DNA from: Algoriphagus sp. TR-M9
GTDB lineage: Bacteria > Bacteroidota > Bacteroidia > Cytophagales > Cyclobacteriaceae
DNA: 64,000 nt
Assembly: GCF_027594545.1 (NCBI RefSeq)
Contig: NZ_CP115160.1
Span: forward strand, 712,501-776,500
Direction of reading: 5' to 3'
Shown: positions 26,008-34,314 of the stretch, piece by piece
Position numbering within the stretch: the first letter of the stretch is position 1
How the letters are laid out: each line of letters opens with the position of its first letter
Program-made: the position numbers and the translations under genes
Notes under the pieces: model-generated
Database searches by the model: none
Told to the model about the DNA's origin: nothing
Seen by the model: the letters and a program-made list of their open reading frames with translations, nothing else

Positions 26008-26687
26008 GAAGAATATGTTTTAATTCCAGAAACCAACTCTCTGGAGATTACGATTCTTATTAAGGAAAACGCATAGATGACCATCAAGAAATAGAAAAGG
26101 TAGCCAATGCTATAGAATTCAGAATAATGTTCCATTCTTTCAAATTTAAAGTATTGGAGATTCAATAGCGAATAGATTCCAGTGCCAACCACAAATCCCA
26201 ACCTACTAAGCACTATTTGGTTAGCAGCCCTGACCGTGTTTTTATCCTTAAGGGGTAGGTTGAAGCGAAACAAAGCTCTGTCTTTTGTGAGTAGGATAAC
26301 TAATGTAATAATTGTAATGACTCCAACCCAAATTCTTAAACTATTTTCACCTAGGAAGTAGGCAATAAATATTGAAATAATAACAGTTAGAAAAAGCCAA
26401 AGAGAACTGAGTAGGCCTTGCTTCCAGGGTTTAAAGATCTCCAATTGCAATTTGGTTACCTGCTTCGATACATTTTTCTCTAACTCCTTATTCATCTTTT
26501 TCACCACTGACGAAGTGAAAGTCTCATTTAGATTAGTGAAAAATGCTGGTGAGTCTTGCTGGGAGACATTTTCCAGTGTAGAGTAATAATGATCAAAAAT
26601 CTCCTCATACACTTCTGTATAGCGGATATGAAGACTTTTCAGTCTCACGTGGATCGATGTGATTTCCTGTTCTGAAAGCTTTCTCAT
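26004..26687 (-). CDS. DH-motif membrane protein, paralogue 2
   Basis: 227 residues, starting MRKLSEQEITSIHVRL. The motif EIFDHYYSTLE is at 29-39. The soluble region runs to about residue 90, then about four hydrophobic segments follow. Closest in its N-terminus to paralogue 1 (MRKLTEQEL). Overlaps both neighbours by 4 bp. Confidence 0.75.
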   Translation of the reverse strand: MRKLSEQEITSIHVRLKSLHIRYTEVYEEIFDHYYSTLENVSQQDSPAFFTNLNETFTSSVVKKMNKELEKNVSKQVTKLQLEIFKPWKQGLLSSLWLFLTVIISIFIAYFLGENSLRIWVGVITIITLVILLTKDRALFRFNLPLKDKNTVRAANQIVLSRLGFVVGTGIYSLLNLQYFKFERMEHYSEFYSIGYLFYFLMVIYAFSLIRIVISRELVSGIKTYSS

Positions 26688-27370
26688 ACCAGTGCGGTTT
26701 TAGATTTGATTTTCCAAGCTTCATAAATGCTCAAAGAATGCAAGACCATCAGAAAGCAAAAGCCTACACTGAGAAGATTTAGAGTGGACTCAGGGATCAT
26801 ATCTGTCCATCCAAATAGTCTGGGTAAATTAAGGAATAGGTTGTAAAAGTGAAGAGGGAAGACAATTGATAAGGTCAGTTTAGCATTGAAAATGGAAGTG
26901 ATCTTTTTCACATGCTTGCCTAAAATATTCTTAATTGGCCCCATTCTCTCACGGTTTTGAAGATTTACTAACAATGCGAATCCAGCTAAATAGGCAAGAG
27001 GTAATCCAAAAAGAAGTACAATCTGAGTTTTAAATGCCAATAAATTGACCAATAAACTAAGGAAGGCTACCATAGTTATGGTAAAGATAAATCTAGGCCA
27101 GGTGAAATATGTTTTGACCACTTGCCATTGGGTTGAGCGAAGAGAACTACTGATGGATTTTTCCAGATCATATTGAAGTTTCTTACAGTGTGCCGAAGTC
27201 CATTGTCCTTCGAGTTCAGCTAACTGGGGATCAAACTCTGATTCCTCAAAACTCTCCAAGTGACTTATATAATGATCATAGATTTCCAGAAGAATTTCCG
27301 CTGAAGTTAATTCCTTGGCAGCGATGGCTCTTTTTATCTGATCTAGTTCCTGTTCTGTAAGTTTTCTCAT
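26684..27370 (-). CDS. DH-motif membrane protein, paralogue 1
   Basis: 228 residues from ATG 27370 (MRKLTEQELDQIKRAI), chosen because paralogue 2 starts in the same way; a GTG at 27379 is the alternative. EIYDHYISHLE is the shared motif (about 29-39 from this start). A basic, helical soluble domain is followed by four hydrophobic segments. It is the first gene after padR, 19 bp downstream of its stop. Confidence 0.75.
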   Translation of the reverse strand: MRKLTEQELDQIKRAIAAKELTSAEILLEIYDHYISHLESFEESEFDPQLAELEGQWTSAHCKKLQYDLEKSISSSLRSTQWQVVKTYFTWPRFIFTITMVAFLSLLVNLLAFKTQIVLLFGLPLAYLAGFALLVNLQNRERMGPIKNILGKHVKKITSIFNAKLTLSIVFPLHFYNLFLNLPRLFGWTDMIPESTLNLLSVGFCFLMVLHSLSIYEAWKIKSKTALV

Positions 27371-27389
27371 AATTGTCACGCTTAAAAAA

Positions 27390-27737
27390 TCAAATGTTAA
27401 AACCTGGTTTTAGATCTGGAGTCAGTATTCGCTGTAGGTTCTCCACGAAGCCCTGCAATTCGGACATTTTACTGGTGACTTGCTTTTGCCCGTCTTTAGT
27501 CAGGCTGTAGTATTTCCGCACACGGTTGTCCACCTGCTGGATTTCGGTGCTAAGCAATCCTTCGGCTTCTAACTTATGCAAAGCAGGATAGAGTGCTCCT
27601 TCGGTGATTTTGATTTCACCTGCAGTCAGTTCCTTGACCCTTTGAGTGATTTCATAACCATACATTTTTTCATTCTCCTCCAGAAGTTTGAGAATGATGG
27701 TTTGGAGCGAGCCTTTGATCAGATTGTTGTTCGACAT
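27390..27737 (-). CDS. PadR family transcriptional regulator
   Basis: 115 residues. The winged-helix core shows LKLLEENEKMYGYEITQRVKELTAGEIKITEGALYPALHKLEAEGLLSTE and the continuation VRKYYSLTKDGQKQ, typical of PadR. It has a short C-terminal helix for dimerisation, hence subfamily 2. It heads the five-gene unit and probably represses it and itself through the palindrome at 27768-27786. The ligand is unknown. Confidence 0.92.
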   Translation of the reverse strand: MSNNNLIKGSLQTIILKLLEENEKMYGYEITQRVKELTAGEIKITEGALYPALHKLEAEGLLSTEIQQVDNRVRKYYSLTKDGQKQVTSKMSELQGFVENLQRILTPDLKPGFNI

Positions 27738-27763
27738 GAGATTGCTGTATTACCTAGCTTCTT

Positions 27764-27786
27764 CAAATATATAAAAATATTATATA
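27764..27786 (-). promoter_or_regulatory. padR promoter -7 element overlapped by a palindrome
   Basis: On the minus strand TATATTTG (27764-27771) fits the TAnnTTTG -7 element, 27 bp before the padR ATG. Overlapping it, TATATAA (27768-27774) and TTATATA (27780-27786) are perfect inverted arms around five bases, suitable for a dimeric regulator such as PadR. No clear TTTG -33 box is found. Confidence 0.6.
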
Positions 27787-27851
27787 CATAAGAATCTGAG
27801 GTATGTTTTTTCTAGGGTATTGGAAGAATGATAAGCTACCAAATTTTTCAT

Positions 27852-28074
27852 TGAAGACTGAGGATCGAAGACGGGAGACCGAAGACAGAAGAGCCTTTGA
27901 CCATGAATCTAGAACCTAGAGTCAAGAGCCAAGATCCAAGAGGATAAATCGAGAACCTAGTTTAAAGATTATGTCTGAGTGCTGAACTGTATCCCAACAG
28001 ATCACTTGCTTTAAAAGCAGAATCCTAGGATTTACCTGCCACTAGCATATTGACCTCGGTCTCCCGTCTTCCAG
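27852..28074. repeat. Intergenic element with inverted arms (GACGGGAGACCGA family)
   Basis: GAAGACGGGAGACCGA (27867-27882) is exactly inverted at 28056-28071 (TCGGTCTCCCGTCTTC). The interior consists of stuttering words, AATCTAGAACCTAGAGTC, AAGAGCCAAGATCCAAG and GAGAACCTAG. It fills most of the 389-bp space between padR and glsA and has no coding potential. Confidence 0.7.
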
Positions 28075-28126
28075 CATTTTTCAAAAAACTCTTTCATTCT
28101 CACCCAATTTTCCACACTTTTCCAGC

Positions 28127-29041
28127 ATGGACTACCAGCAGCTAATAGAAGAAGTGTACCAAGAGGTGCAAGCAGAGAATCTGAAAGGCAAAGTTGCCGA
28201 TTACATTCCTGAGATTGGAAATGTAAATCCGGACCAATTTGGCATCGCTCTGGTGGATCTCAAAGGCAATGTTTACGGCGTTGGAGATCATCAGAAGCCG
28301 TTTTCCATACAAAGTATCAGCAAAGTCCATACGCTGACAATGGTTTTCAATGTGTTTAATTCCAAACTTTGGTCTCGGGTGAATGTGGAGCCAAGTGGCG
28401 ATCCTTTCAACTCCATCGCCCAACTGGAATACGAAAAGGGTATTCCCAGAAACCCATTTATCAACGCTGGAGCCTTGGTGATTACCGATGCCTTGTGTAG
28501 CAAGTTCGAGCATCCAATTAATGAGATTACCGACTTTATCAATGAATTGGCAGGGGCAACCTGCGTGAAAATCAATCCTGAGGTACAGATTTCCGAAAAG
28601 AATCATGGGGAGCGGAATACAGCCTTGGCTTATTTTCTCAAATCCTTCAAAAACTTCAATAATCCCATAGATGAAGTGCTGGACGTGTATTTTTCGCACT
28701 GCGCCATGGAGATGAGTTGTGTAGATCTCGCCAAGTCCTTCTCTTTTTTGGCCAATGACGGCTACTCTATTTTTGCAGACCGACTGGTGTTGACCGAAAG
28801 TCAATCCAGAAGGGTCAATGCGCTGATGCTTACCTGTGGCTTTTACGATGAGGCCGGGGAATTTGCATTCAAGGTGGGTTTGCCTGGCAAAAGTGGAGTA
28901 GGGGGTGGAGTAGCCGCGGTAATGCCGCATAAGTTCAGCATTGCCGTGTGGAGCCCGGAACTCAATGAGAAAGGGAATTCCGTCAAAGCGATCCGAGCGC
29001 TGGAGTTGTTGACGGATAAATTGGCGTTTTCCCTATTTTAA
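28127..29041 (+). CDS. glsA: Glutaminase
   Basis: 304 residues, the bacterial GlsA size. The serine-beta-lactamase-like catalytic pair is Ser63-x-x-Lys66 (IQSISKVHTL); NPFINAGALV, a YFSHCAMEMSC core and SGVGGGVAAVMP near the end are family motifs. It hydrolyses glutamine to glutamate and ammonia. It stands alone, preceded by the repeat element at 27852. Confidence 0.95.
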   Translation: MDYQQLIEEVYQEVQAENLKGKVADYIPEIGNVNPDQFGIALVDLKGNVYGVGDHQKPFSIQSISKVHTLTMVFNVFNSKLWSRVNVEPSGDPFNSIAQLEYEKGIPRNPFINAGALVITDALCSKFEHPINEITDFINELAGATCVKINPEVQISEKNHGERNTALAYFLKSFKNFNNPIDEVLDVYFSHCAMEMSCVDLAKSFSFLANDGYSIFADRLVLTESQSRRVNALMLTCGFYDEAGEFAFKVGLPGKSGVGGGVAAVMPHKFSIAVWSPELNEKGNSVKAIRALELLTDKLAFSLF

Positions 29042-29058
29042 AAGAGGGGTGGGATCTG

Positions 29059-29514
29059 TTAAATCACCTCCCTCGCCACTTTCATATGAAGATCATTCAT
29101 CAGCATCAAAGCAGCTGAGCCGTACCACTCTTTCAGGTCCATTTTCAAAACCCCTGCTTTGATGGCTGGATCTGAGGATGTAAGTTCCTCTGCTTCCTCC
29201 AGGCTTTCCACTGCAAAAATGTATAAACCTCTTAGCTCTTCATTTCCAAAGAACGGCCCTGCCATCACGAGCTGACCATCTTCTGCCATTCTGTTGATAT
29301 TGGCTAGGTGTCCTGCCTGTATTTCGCTGCGCTGCTCATCGGAATACTCGCTGACGCGATCACCTCGGTGAAGAAAAGCAATGACGTATTTTTTCATGCC
29401 ATATTGATCTGCACCGACTTCCTCGGCCAATTCTGGTTCATAGGCGTCATTTTGGGCATGGGTAAATGGAACTGCAGCTAGAAGTACAAGTAGGGAAAGG
29501 AAGAGCTTTTTCAT
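29059..29514 (-). CDS. Exported YciI-like protein
   Basis: 151 residues from ATG 29514 (MKKLFLSLLVLLAAVPFTHAQ, signal peptide); the longer frame starting at 29577 would overlap the upstream gene and hide the signal. The mature part YVIAFLHRGDRVSEYSDEQRSEIQAGHLANINRMAEDGQLVMAGPF is a YciI-like domain, including the conserved His in the middle. Export is unusual for YciI domains. Function unknown. Confidence 0.82.
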   Translation of the reverse strand: MKKLFLSLLVLLAAVPFTHAQNDAYEPELAEEVGADQYGMKKYVIAFLHRGDRVSEYSDEQRSEIQAGHLANINRMAEDGQLVMAGPFFGNEELRGLYIFAVESLEEAEELTSSDPAIKAGVLKMDLKEWYGSAALMLMNDLHMKVAREVI

Positions 29515-29525
29515 GGGTTTTGAAT

Positions 29526-30902
29526 TTATTGTAAGATCAAGGCTACGGTGTCTGATTTGGTCCGGAGCTTGAGCCAATTTAAGAGTTTATTGGTATCGGA
29601 GGGTGTAGGTTTTTGGTTAAATTCAGCATAAGCCACCAAAAGGGTGTCTACCGTGTTGTTTTCCAGATCTGTGACCATGGAGCGGTTCATGGTGAATTTT
29701 TGCAGGGTAGGATGGTTGATTTTGGCTTCACGCGCTATTTCATTTCCTAAAAGCCGGACTTGCCCATAATTAGCCACTTCTTCTTCCAGGAGGGCGATTT
29801 TAGCATCCTTGTCTTCAATCAGTTTTTCATTGCGTTCATACAGGTCTTTTAGGATATCAGATCTCAGGAGGTTCATGTCTGTTTGCCCGCTTCCGCTTTG
29901 ATTGATTCTGAGTTCGGTGTTTTCAAAGCCCTGTACTTTCGCCTGTTCCCTGAGTTTGTCAATTTCGGAAGAGGGCAAGACTTCTCCTATAAGATTGACC
30001 TGGATCATTTTTGGGTCTTGGGAGTAGAAAAACTCGGAGTTGAGTACTTGGGTTTTAGGGTACACAAATTCATTTTGGATAAAGGTCTTTGCCTGCTCCT
30101 CCCAGATGGAGCGCACCACGATCCCGTAAGCCAGGTACACGCTAGGGACTATGGTCAATATGGTGAAAACAGTAATATAGGTTTGGACCCGCTTTTCTTT
30201 TTTCTCATCCAGAAATTCCTTTTTGGGATATTTCATGAATCGTACGATCAGATAGGTGGATAGAGAGATGAAAACCGAGTTGATGAAAAAGAGGTAAAAC
30301 GCGCCAATGAAGTAGTACAGATTCATGGTCGCCAATCCATAGCCGGCAGTACAAAGTGGCGGCATCAAAGCGGTGGCAATCGCTACTCCGGGTATGGCGT
30401 TGCTCTTCTCTTTTCGGGAGCCGGCGATGATCCCGGCGAGTCCTCCAAAGAGCGCAATGAGCACATCCCATATCGTAGGTTCGGTACGTGCGAGGAGCTC
30501 AGATTGGGCATCATCCAGAGGCGTAAATGTGAAGTAAATCGAAGAGGTAAGGATGGCTATAAATACCGCCACGGCCAGGTTTCTTAAGGAGCGTTTGAGC
30601 AGTTCGAAATCGTTGATTCCGGCGGCCATTCCTATTCCCATAATGGGACCCATTAGGGGCGAAATGAGCATGGCTCCGATCACTACAGCGGTAGAGTTTA
30701 CATTCAATCCTACCGAGGCTACAAAGATGGCAAAGATCAGAATCCAAAGATTTGCTCCCCGGAATTCCACGTTTTTGCTGATGTATTCTATCGTGTCCAG
30801 CTCGTCTTCCTTGCCTTCCTGCAGGTCAAATCTATCTCGGATATAAATCAAAAATCGGAGTAATTGATTGTTTTTCTTTTTTCGCGGTTCAGGGCTTTCC
30901 AT
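29526..30902 (-). CDS. DUF389 membrane protein
   Basis: 458 residues. An N-terminal cytoplasmic part is followed by conserved membrane segments with NSTAVVIGAMLISPLMGPIMGIG (about 70-95) and AIPGVAIATALMPPLCTAGYG, the signature stretches of the DUF389/TIGR00341 family. The C-terminal 200 residues are soluble with a coiled-coil-like region (NEKLIEDKDAKIALLEEEV). The family has no firmly established function. Confidence 0.88.
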   Translation of the reverse strand: MESPEPRKKKNNQLLRFLIYIRDRFDLQEGKEDELDTIEYISKNVEFRGANLWILIFAIFVASVGLNVNSTAVVIGAMLISPLMGPIMGIGMAAGINDFELLKRSLRNLAVAVFIAILTSSIYFTFTPLDDAQSELLARTEPTIWDVLIALFGGLAGIIAGSRKEKSNAIPGVAIATALMPPLCTAGYGLATMNLYYFIGAFYLFFINSVFISLSTYLIVRFMKYPKKEFLDEKKEKRVQTYITVFTILTIVPSVYLAYGIVVRSIWEEQAKTFIQNEFVYPKTQVLNSEFFYSQDPKMIQVNLIGEVLPSSEIDKLREQAKVQGFENTELRINQSGSGQTDMNLLRSDILKDLYERNEKLIEDKDAKIALLEEEVANYGQVRLLGNEIAREAKINHPTLQKFTMNRSMVTDLENNTVDTLLVAYAEFNQKPTPSDTNKLLNWLKLRTKSDTVALILQ

Positions 30903-31754
30903 AGTTTTTCAGAAAAATATCGGGGAGCAAAATAACTAAAAACACGACTGCTTTTTGAGAATTGATCAGGTATTTTAAACCCAGAATTTTCTTTGGTAGG
31001 GAAAAAGACCTGCTGATTCTTGATAAAGTAAAGCTGGGTGTAGACGAGCAATGGGTTAGTAAGTTCTAGATGATATGAATTGATTTAACTATTTGATTTA
31101 AAATTAGTTAAAGCTAGTTTAGCTATCGCTTAATTTGTCTTGACTAATCTTTTTAGATATGGCTAAAAAAAATACAAACACCTTGATCTCCCTCCAATCA
31201 TCAAGGATGGTTGTGCTTTTGGTTTTTGTCCAAATTCTAAGGAGTAGCTTTTCTGGCAGCAACTAGCAAGTTCCCGTTCACCACTTCTTTTGGCTTCAGT
31301 TTTTGCCAAAAAATCAGTCTATACGGATCTCCCACCCTAGCATGAGATTCCTTAGGCAATGGGATGATTTTCTGTTTTGGTTATTGCTTTGAACAGGGAA
31401 GTCTGCATGTAGCTAGGGAAGGGAATTTTCGAGGAGAAATTTCAAGGGCATGCAATTTTGGATCCTTGCTTGTAGCAAGAAGGTGTATAGCCTGAAATTT
31501 TCAGAGGAGAAATTCCGGATGCATAAGGGGAAAATCTGAGTAGCTAAAATTTAAAAAATTCCCTTGATTTTAGAGGGAAAATTTAAACGTTTTTTGGCTC
31601 TGGAATTACCTCTGATTTTATACCAAATGAGCACCATGAAAACCTTAGTCTTGAAAGTGGGATTTCATGCCCATACACAATACGCGGACTTTAAAGATTA
31701 TATCAATCGTCCTTTTGAATATTTTACTTAATTTCGAGCCATCAGAAAGAGCGT
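30903..31754. other. 850-bp gap without a clear gene
   Basis: No credible complete gene on either strand. On the minus strand 31237-31380 stays open for about 48 codons with coding-like wording (VGDPYRLIFWQKLKPKEVV and NLLVAARKATP) but lacks a start codon, so it may be a gene remnant. AATTTTC-GAGGAGAAATT at 31431-31441 is repeated as GAGGAGAAATT at 31504-31514, each followed by a GCATGCA/GGATGCAT word. The right part holds the unseen promoter of the Mla-type operon. Confidence 0.4.
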
Positions 31755-32552
31755 ATGACTGAAAAAGCAGATGATCGAAAGCCCCTGCTTTCAAAAAAAA
31801 TAGATAAGTTTTTTGCCGGATTGGCGGATGCCTGGAACTTTGTAAGACGGTTCTTCAAAGAGGTGTTTGTGCCTCCTTATGAATTTAGGGAAGTGGTACA
31901 GCAGTGCTATAGAATCGGCGTGGAATCCTTGCCATTGATCGCCCTTACAGGTTTCATTGTGGGGATAGTATTTACCAATCAATCCCGTCCTTCATTGTCC
32001 GAATTCGGAGCCACGTCCTGGTTGCCCTCTTTAATTTCCATTGCGGTAGTTAGAGCCATGGGACCCTTGGTGACGGCATTGATTGCGGCAGGTAAGGTAG
32101 GTTCCAGTATAGGTGCGGAGATCGGGTCTATGAAGGTGACCGAGCAGATCGATGCGATGGAGGTTTCTGCGACTAACCCCTTTAAGTTTCTAGTCGTGAC
32201 CCGGGTGTTAGCCACCACCTTTATGATCCCTGTGCTGGTGATGTTCACGGATTTTGTGGCTTTGATGGGTTCATTTTTAAGTGTCAATGCCAATGAGAAC
32301 GTGAGTTTGACCACCTTCTTTGTGCAGGTATTTGAAGCAATCAGCTTTTTGGATATCATCAGTTCGGTATTGAAAGCGCTATTGTTTGGCTTTACTATTG
32401 GAATAGTAGGTTGTTATAAGGGCTATAATTCTTCCAAAGGAACCGAAGGAGTGGGGCGTGCGGCCAATGCTGCTGTGGTGATGGCGATGTTCCTGATATT
32501 TATTGAAGAGCTGCTGGTTCTTCAGATTGTCAACGCAATTCGAATGATGTAA
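31755..32552 (+). CDS. MlaE-type ABC transporter permease
   Basis: 265 residues with five to six membrane segments. FVGIVFTNQSRP, RAMGPLVTALIAAGKVGSSIGAEIGSM and VGCYKGYNSSKGTEGVGRAAN are characteristic MlaE/DUF140 motifs. With the ATPase and MCE protein downstream it forms an outer-membrane lipid transport system of Mla type. Direction of lipid flow is not predictable. The ATPase start follows 3 bp after its stop. Confidence 0.93.
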   Translation: MTEKADDRKPLLSKKIDKFFAGLADAWNFVRRFFKEVFVPPYEFREVVQQCYRIGVESLPLIALTGFIVGIVFTNQSRPSLSEFGATSWLPSLISIAVVRAMGPLVTALIAAGKVGSSIGAEIGSMKVTEQIDAMEVSATNPFKFLVVTRVLATTFMIPVLVMFTDFVALMGSFLSVNANENVSLTTFFVQVFEAISFLDIISSVLKALLFGFTIGIVGCYKGYNSSKGTEGVGRAANAAVVMAMFLIFIEELLVLQIVNAIRMM

Positions 32553-32555
32553 TCC

Positions 32556-33308
32556 ATGGAAGAGAAAGTAGTTGAAATAAGAGGTTTGATGAAGTCCTTT
32601 GGGGATCTGGATGTGCTCAAGGGAGTGGATCTTGATTTGTACAAGGGGGAAAACCTGGTGGTTTTGGGGAAATCTGGCTCAGGAAAGTCGGTCTTGATCA
32701 AAATTATGGTAGGACTTCTCAAGCAAGATGAAGGTAAGCTGGAGGTTTTGGGCAAGGATGTGGCCAATCTAGGGGTGAGAGAATTGAATGAACTGAGGCT
32801 GAAAATCGGTTTTTCTTTTCAGAACTCAGCCCTTTACGATAGTATGACTGTGAAGGAAAACATGGAGTTTCCTTTGGTTCGAAATATCAAAAATCTCACT
32901 AGAAAGGAAAAAGACAAGAAGATAGAAGGACTTTTGGATAGCGTGGGCCTTCCTCAGTCCATCAATCAAATGCCTTCGGAGCTTTCTGGTGGGCAAAAGA
33001 AAAGGATAGGTGTAGCGCGAACTTTGATCCTGGAGCCAGAAATCATGCTCTATGATGAGCCTACAGCCGGGCTGGATCCGATCACTTGTATGGATATCAA
33101 TAACCTCATCGTGCAGGTTAGAGAAGAATATAATACCTCTTCTATAGTTATCACGCACGATTTGACCTGTGCCAAAGTGACTGGAGACCGAATGGCCGTA
33201 TTATTGGACGGACAATTCGATGCGGTGGGGACTTTTGAGGAAGTATTCCCAAATGCAGAAGACAAACGTATAAAATCATTTTACGATTATAATTTTATCA
33301 ACTCATGA
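32556..33308 (+). CDS. MlaF-type ABC transporter ATPase
   Basis: 250 residues. Walker A GKSGSGKS (about 37-44), Q-loop FSFQNSALYDSMTVKEN, signature LSGGQKKRIGVARTL, Walker B IMLYDEPTAGLDP and switch His in ITHDLT. LSGGQKKR and the ALYDSMTV wording fit MlaF. It powers the adjacent permease. Its 3' end overlaps the MCE gene start by 4 bp. Confidence 0.94.
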   Translation: MEEKVVEIRGLMKSFGDLDVLKGVDLDLYKGENLVVLGKSGSGKSVLIKIMVGLLKQDEGKLEVLGKDVANLGVRELNELRLKIGFSFQNSALYDSMTVKENMEFPLVRNIKNLTRKEKDKKIEGLLDSVGLPQSINQMPSELSGGQKKRIGVARTLILEPEIMLYDEPTAGLDPITCMDINNLIVQVREEYNTSSIVITHDLTCAKVTGDRMAVLLDGQFDAVGTFEEVFPNAEDKRIKSFYDYNFINS

Positions 33309-34282
33309 GAGGCGAAAATAAAAGATCAGTCATAGTGGGGATTTTTGTCTTTATAGGCATAGCAATTCTTGTGACCGGAATTCTGACCCTGGGTGGTCAG
33401 CAGAAAAAATTTGTGAAAGCTATTCAGCTTAAAGCCGTATTTGATGATATAGGCGGCTTGCAAGCCGGAAATAACATTTGGTTTTCCGGTGTGAAAATCG
33501 GTACGGTAAGCAAGATCAATTTCTACGGCGATGCGCAGGTCGAAATAGTCATGAACGTAGAAGAGGAAGTGGTGGAGTTTATCCGAAAGGACTCTAAAGC
33601 CACGCTAAGCTCAGATGGACTGATCGGTAACAAAATCATAGTCATCTATGGGGGGACCACCATGGCTCCGCCTGTGGAAGATGGGGATAGGCTGGAGTCT
33701 GTGATGCCATTGGACACGGATCAGATGATGGAAACCTTGCAGGTGAACAATGAGAATCTGGTAGAAATCACCGGTAACCTAAAAAACCTGACCAGCAAAC
33801 TAGCTGAAGGTGATGGAATGGTAGGAGCGGCTTTGACGGACTCTTTGATAGCAGAAAACTTCAGAGCAATCGTCAATAACCTCAACCAAACCTCCGAAAA
33901 CAGCAAACGGATGATTGCAGAACTTCAAAGCTTCACCGCCAAACTGAACCAGGAAGGTAATTTATTCAATGATTTGGTCAGCGATACCACGATGGCCACA
34001 GACCTCAAGCAAACCATGGAAAGTTTCAGACAGGCAGCTGCCAACTCTGAAGAAATGACGCAAAAGCTGAGTGAAATTACCGAGAAGTTGGACGATCCAA
34101 ATAATTCTATGGGCATGCTGCTGAACGATCCTGAGTTTGCGCAAACCTTGAAAAGCACTTTGGAAAACACGGATTCTGCTACTTACAACCTGAATCGAGG
34201 AATGGAAGCCTTGGAATATACTTGGCCTTTTAACAAAGGATTCAAAAGAAAACAGAAAGCTGAAGCAAAGGAAAACAACTAA
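33305..34282 (+). CDS. MlaD/MCE family substrate-binding protein
   Basis: 325 residues. One N-terminal membrane anchor (SVIVGIFVFIGIAILVTGILTL) and an MCE domain (about 35-130: VFDDIGGLQAGNNIWFSGVKIGTV, LIGNKIIVIYGG). The C-terminal 190 residues are helical, with repeated NLNQTSENSKRMIAELQSF-like heptads, which probably form a periplasmic coiled-coil tube. It completes the Mla-type operon; an outer-membrane partner such as MlaA is not in the window. Confidence 0.92.
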   Translation: MRGENKRSVIVGIFVFIGIAILVTGILTLGGQQKKFVKAIQLKAVFDDIGGLQAGNNIWFSGVKIGTVSKINFYGDAQVEIVMNVEEEVVEFIRKDSKATLSSDGLIGNKIIVIYGGTTMAPPVEDGDRLESVMPLDTDQMMETLQVNNENLVEITGNLKNLTSKLAEGDGMVGAALTDSLIAENFRAIVNNLNQTSENSKRMIAELQSFTAKLNQEGNLFNDLVSDTTMATDLKQTMESFRQAAANSEEMTQKLSEITEKLDDPNNSMGMLLNDPEFAQTLKSTLENTDSATYNLNRGMEALEYTWPFNKGFKRKQKAEAKENN

Positions 34283-34288
34283 AAATCA

Positions 34289-34314
34289 AGCCCTGGAGAA
34301 ATTCAGGGCTTTTT
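34289..34314 (+). terminator. Terminator of the Mla-type operon
   Basis: AGCCCTG (34289-34295) pairs with CAGGGCT (34304-34310), then TTTTT. It overlaps the stop codon of the convergent protease gene. Confidence 0.85.

Noticed and set aside
28142..28930. A 262-codon open frame opposite glsA on the minus strand
   Set aside because: It lies wholly inside the glutaminase gene, whose motifs are unambiguous; the opposite frame has no recognisable domain and is a codon-usage shadow.
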